Assembly (NCBI RefSeq): GCF_032854445.1
Contig: NW_027018516.1
Coordinates: 1-19,267, forward strand
DNA length: 19,267 nt
Direction of reading: 5' to 3'
From: Liolophura sinensis
Taxonomy: Eukaryota > Mollusca > Polyplacophora > Chitonida > Chitonidae
Part shown: positions 19,262 through 19,267 of the stretch, in pieces
Layout: each line of letters starts with the position of its first letter
Numbering within the stretch: the stretch's first letter is position 1
Notes under the pieces: model-generated
What the model was told of the DNA's origin: nothing
Databases searched by the model: none
Seen by the model: the letters and a program-made list of their open reading frames with translations, nothing else
Translations under genes and position numbers: made by a program

Positions 19262-19267
19262 GTAAGT

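Noticed and set aside
1-19267. Defence island, phage or other prokaryotic-type system
   Set aside because: Spliced genes, SINEs and microsatellites show a metazoan nuclear locus; no operon-like coding density.

Overview
The window is eukaryotic, AT-rich, intron-rich DNA, most likely from a marine mollusc. Two split genes on the + strand have clean GT-AG junctions. They sit among tRNA-derived SINE copies whose head, body and tail resemble the V-SINE superfamily, which includes the molluscan SINE RUDI. Short palindromes such as TACATGTA and GTAGGCCTAC are strongly over-represented. No bacterial-type operon, CRISPR array, rRNA gene or functional tRNA gene was seen.

Layout. Positions 1-3893 look like the end of a long intron (or upstream flank) of the first gene, with no supported exon. 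Positions 3894-6284 hold the last four recognisable coding exons of a FAM117/GLCCI1-family gene (223 residues in frame, ending at a TGA). About 7 kb of non-coding DNA follows and may be a very long 3' UTR. It contains a degenerate 58-bp tandem repeat, a (CA)n(TA)n microsatellite and a G-rich tract, and ends at a good AATAAA candidate at 13356. Positions 13436-15625 are a repeat-rich spacer: a 5'-truncated SINE, a 65-bp minisatellite with a SINE-like tail, long T tracts, a compact perfect hairpin and a second SINE. Positions 16244-19261 hold the first four coding exons of a penta-EF-hand protein of the calpain small subunit/sorcin/grancalcin type. Two nearly full-length SINEs lie in its introns, and the gene runs off the right edge.

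The two genes are neighbours in the same orientation, and nothing in the sequence links them functionally. The FAM117-like protein carries a TQT peptide resembling a dynein light chain LC8 anchor. The penta-EF-hand gene has three short upstream ORFs, one with a near-ideal Kozak context. I found no convincing new biological system. The most interesting signals are the repeat with hairpin potential in the putative 3' UTR, the SINE tail conservation, the minisatellite that ends like a SINE, and the over-represented palindromes.
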